Positions 21,589-22,991 of a DNA stretch of 22,991 nt are shown piece after piece (the stretch's first letter is position 1; each line of letters starts with the position of its first letter). The position numbers and the translations under genes are program-made. Below the pieces are notes generated by a model. The model saw only the letters and a program-made list of their open reading frames with translations, did not search any database and was not told the DNA's origin. This stretch comes from CBDCGW01 sp964430745 (GTDB taxonomy: Bacteria; Acidobacteriota; UBA890). The stretch spans positions 1-22,991 of the forward strand of contig CAYSHI010000056.1 of assembly GCA_964430745.1 (NCBI GenBank). Reading direction: 5' to 3'.

Positions 21589-22991
21589 TCAGAACTTATG
21601 GAACGCCGCTCCGGAGCCGCCCCTCATGTGCCCTTGCCTCCCCGGCCTCCGGGCCTGCCGTAGTCCTCGAGCCGTCGCCCCTCGCTCCGACCGGCCGTAC
21701 TCCTCGAGCCGCCGCTCATCTTCGATCGGTGGGGCGGCGCGAATCTCCTCGATGGGGCCGATGATGACGATGCTCATGCGCTCGGGATGCAGGTACTTCT
21801 GTGCCGCGGCGCGGACCTGCTCGCGGGTGACGGCGCGGATGAGGTCCGGGTAGGCGGCGCTGCCGGAGTGACTGCAGCGGCGGAGCCATTCGCGCGCCAG
21901 CGTGCGCGCAGTGGCGTTGCCGTCGGCGAAGCCGGCCGCGAAGGTGCCATCCGCCAGCGCCCCCTGGGCAACGAAGAGCTCTTCCTCGGAAACCAGCGAC
22001 TCTCGGATTCGTTCGATCTCGCGCAGCGTCAGCTCGATCAGCAGGCGGATGACGGCGGGGCGCCCGTAGGTACGGAACGTGTAAGCACCCGGTCCATGCA
22101 GAGACGGCTCGAGAAAGCCGGAGTCGTCGTTGGTCAGACCGCGCCGATCACGCGTTACGCGAAAGAGCCGGGTGTCGAAGTGCCCGCCGCCGAGGATGTA
22201 GTTCATCACCTCGAGCGCGGCCTGATCCTGCTCGGGAACGAGCGGAAGCTCGTGGCCCAGGACCACCCAACCCTGGAGCTTGTCGACATCGTGCAGGTAT
22301 AGGCGGCGCGGGGCTTCGGTGGCCACCGGCGCGAAGGCTATCGGCTCGGGGGCGGGGCGGGAGGACCATGATCCGGCGGACGATGATCCGAAGGCCGCGA
22401 TCAGCGCATCTCGCATTTCGGTGGCGGCGAAGTCGCCGGCGATTGCCAGCGTGACGTTGCCCGGCGACAGGTACGCGGCGCCGAGCTCGGCAACGGTTCG
22501 GCGATCGAGCGCGGCGAAATCGTCGTTAGTGGGCTGATACCCGTACGGGTGGCCCTCGAAGAGGTGGTCACGAAAGGCCTGCACGGTGGCGTCGAGCGAG
22601 CCTTCGTACAGGACGGGGCCGGATTCGCCGGCCGCCGTATCGGAACGGTTGCCGCCGGCGCCGGGCGCCGAACCGCCCGCCAGCGATGCGGGGTCGGGGA
22701 CGCGGGGTGTTTGCAGCACGCCCGCCAGCAGGCGCAGGGCTGCGACAGCATCTTCGCTGGGCACGTTGAGCGTGATCTCGGTTTCCTCTCCGCCCATCGT
22801 CACCCGGTATTCGGCCACCATGGCTTCGAGGGCGCGGCGAAAGCCTCCCGCGCCCATGTCGGCGGGACCTTGCTGCAGGCCGCGCAACAACACCTCGGCC
22901 GCTCCCTCCGGGCCGTGCGCTGTGCCAACGCTGGCGAACGCCGAGAAGGTCACCAGCGGAACGGTGTGGTCCTCCACCACGTAGGCCACCA
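21589..22991 (-). CDS. M16 peptidase-like protein, non-catalytic type (partial, N-terminus outside)
   Basis: The gene enters from the right edge. The GTG near 22989 lies inside a VAYVVEDHTVPLVTF segment that the family has after its N-terminus, so it is internal. Two M16 repeats are visible. The first shows LFEGHPYGYQPTNDDFAALD and YLSPGNVTLAIAGDF (the family's GHPYG and VGDF motifs). The second shows the conserved LGGGHFDTRLFRVTRDRRGL with the Arg/Tyr-type site region. Where an active subunit has HxxEH, this one reads GPEGAAEVLLRGL, so the zinc site is missing. Such subunits normally pair with an active M16 partner, which would be expected just outside the window. The C-terminus ends in an Arg/Gly-rich tail. 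Confidence 0.85.
   Translation of the reverse strand, partial: VAYVVEDHTVPLVTFSAFASVGTAHGPEGAAEVLLRGLQQGPADMGAGGFRRALEAMVAEYRVTMGGEETEITLNVPSEDAVAALRLLAGVLQTPRVPDPASLAGGSAPGAGGNRSDTAAGESGPVLYEGSLDATVQAFRDHLFEGHPYGYQPTNDDFAALDRRTVAELGAAYLSPGNVTLAIAGDFAATEMRDALIAAFGSSSAGSWSSRPAPEPIAFAPVATEAPRRLYLHDVDKLQGWVVLGHELPLVPEQDQAALEVMNYILGGGHFDTRLFRVTRDRRGLTNDDSGFLEPSLHGPGAYTFRTYGRPAVIRLLIELTLREIERIRESLVSEEELFVAQGALADGTFAAGFADGNATARTLAREWLRRCSHSGSAAYPDLIRAVTREQVRAAAQKYLHPERMSIVIIGPIEEIRAAPPIEDERRLEEYGRSERGATARGLRQARRPGRQGHMRGGSGAAFHKF

Overview
The window is GC-rich DNA with a protein-coding style typical of Acidobacteriota or a similar soil or marine Gram-negative phylum. This is inferred from an Oar-like TonB receptor with an N-terminal carboxypeptidase-regulatory domain, a secreted PIG-L deacetylase with long appended domains, a sodium:solute symporter with a soluble insert, and many secreted enzymes. 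No marker gene fixes the taxon. I see no rRNA, tRNA or CRISPR array.

Layout. (1) Bases 2-3079: a plus-strand metal-uptake operon containing the end of an outer-membrane beta-barrel gene, a ZnuA-like periplasmic metal-binding protein coupled to it by a TGATG overlap, and an ABC-3 family permease carrying an extra HEAT-like C-terminal domain. No ATPase gene is visible. (2) Bases 3080-3904: a minus-strand orphan of 136 residues and a short sulfatase remnant. (3) Bases 3905-9099: glucokinase (-), a secreted metal-dependent amidohydrolase (+) and a large secreted PIG-L deacetylase (-). (4) Bases 9198-14251: a 52-residue membrane protein coupled to an SSS-family symporter, then, after a strong terminator, a large TonB-dependent receptor. 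(5) Bases 14368-17960: an adenylosuccinate lyase/PcaB-type lyase (-), divergent from a SIS-domain amino-sugar-phosphate isomerase/deaminase (+), then a membrane-anchored protein of unknown function. (6) Bases 17961-21007: a rearranged region in which a lipoprotein gene with three Ig-like repeats is flanked by two direct copies of a citF-like fragment. It also holds an internally deleted scrap of the lipoprotein gene and a transposase scrap. (7) A GNAT acetyltransferase (+) and a partial M16 peptidase-like gene (-) that runs off the right edge.

How the genes may work together. Region 1 would move a divalent metal, probably zinc, across both membranes. Glucokinase, the PIG-L N-deacetylase, the symporter pair, the TonB receptor and the SIS enzyme could together handle an amino sugar (import, deacetylation, phosphorylation, deamination). 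They are not one operon and this is only an inference. The most unusual stretch is region 6, where two nearly identical 134-bp repeats and several gene scraps record past recombination or transposition around a young, repeat-built lipoprotein gene. Other signals worth attention are the 10-bp inverted repeat in front of the SIS gene, the 24-bp palindromic terminator in front of the TonB receptor, and the coupled 52-residue membrane protein.
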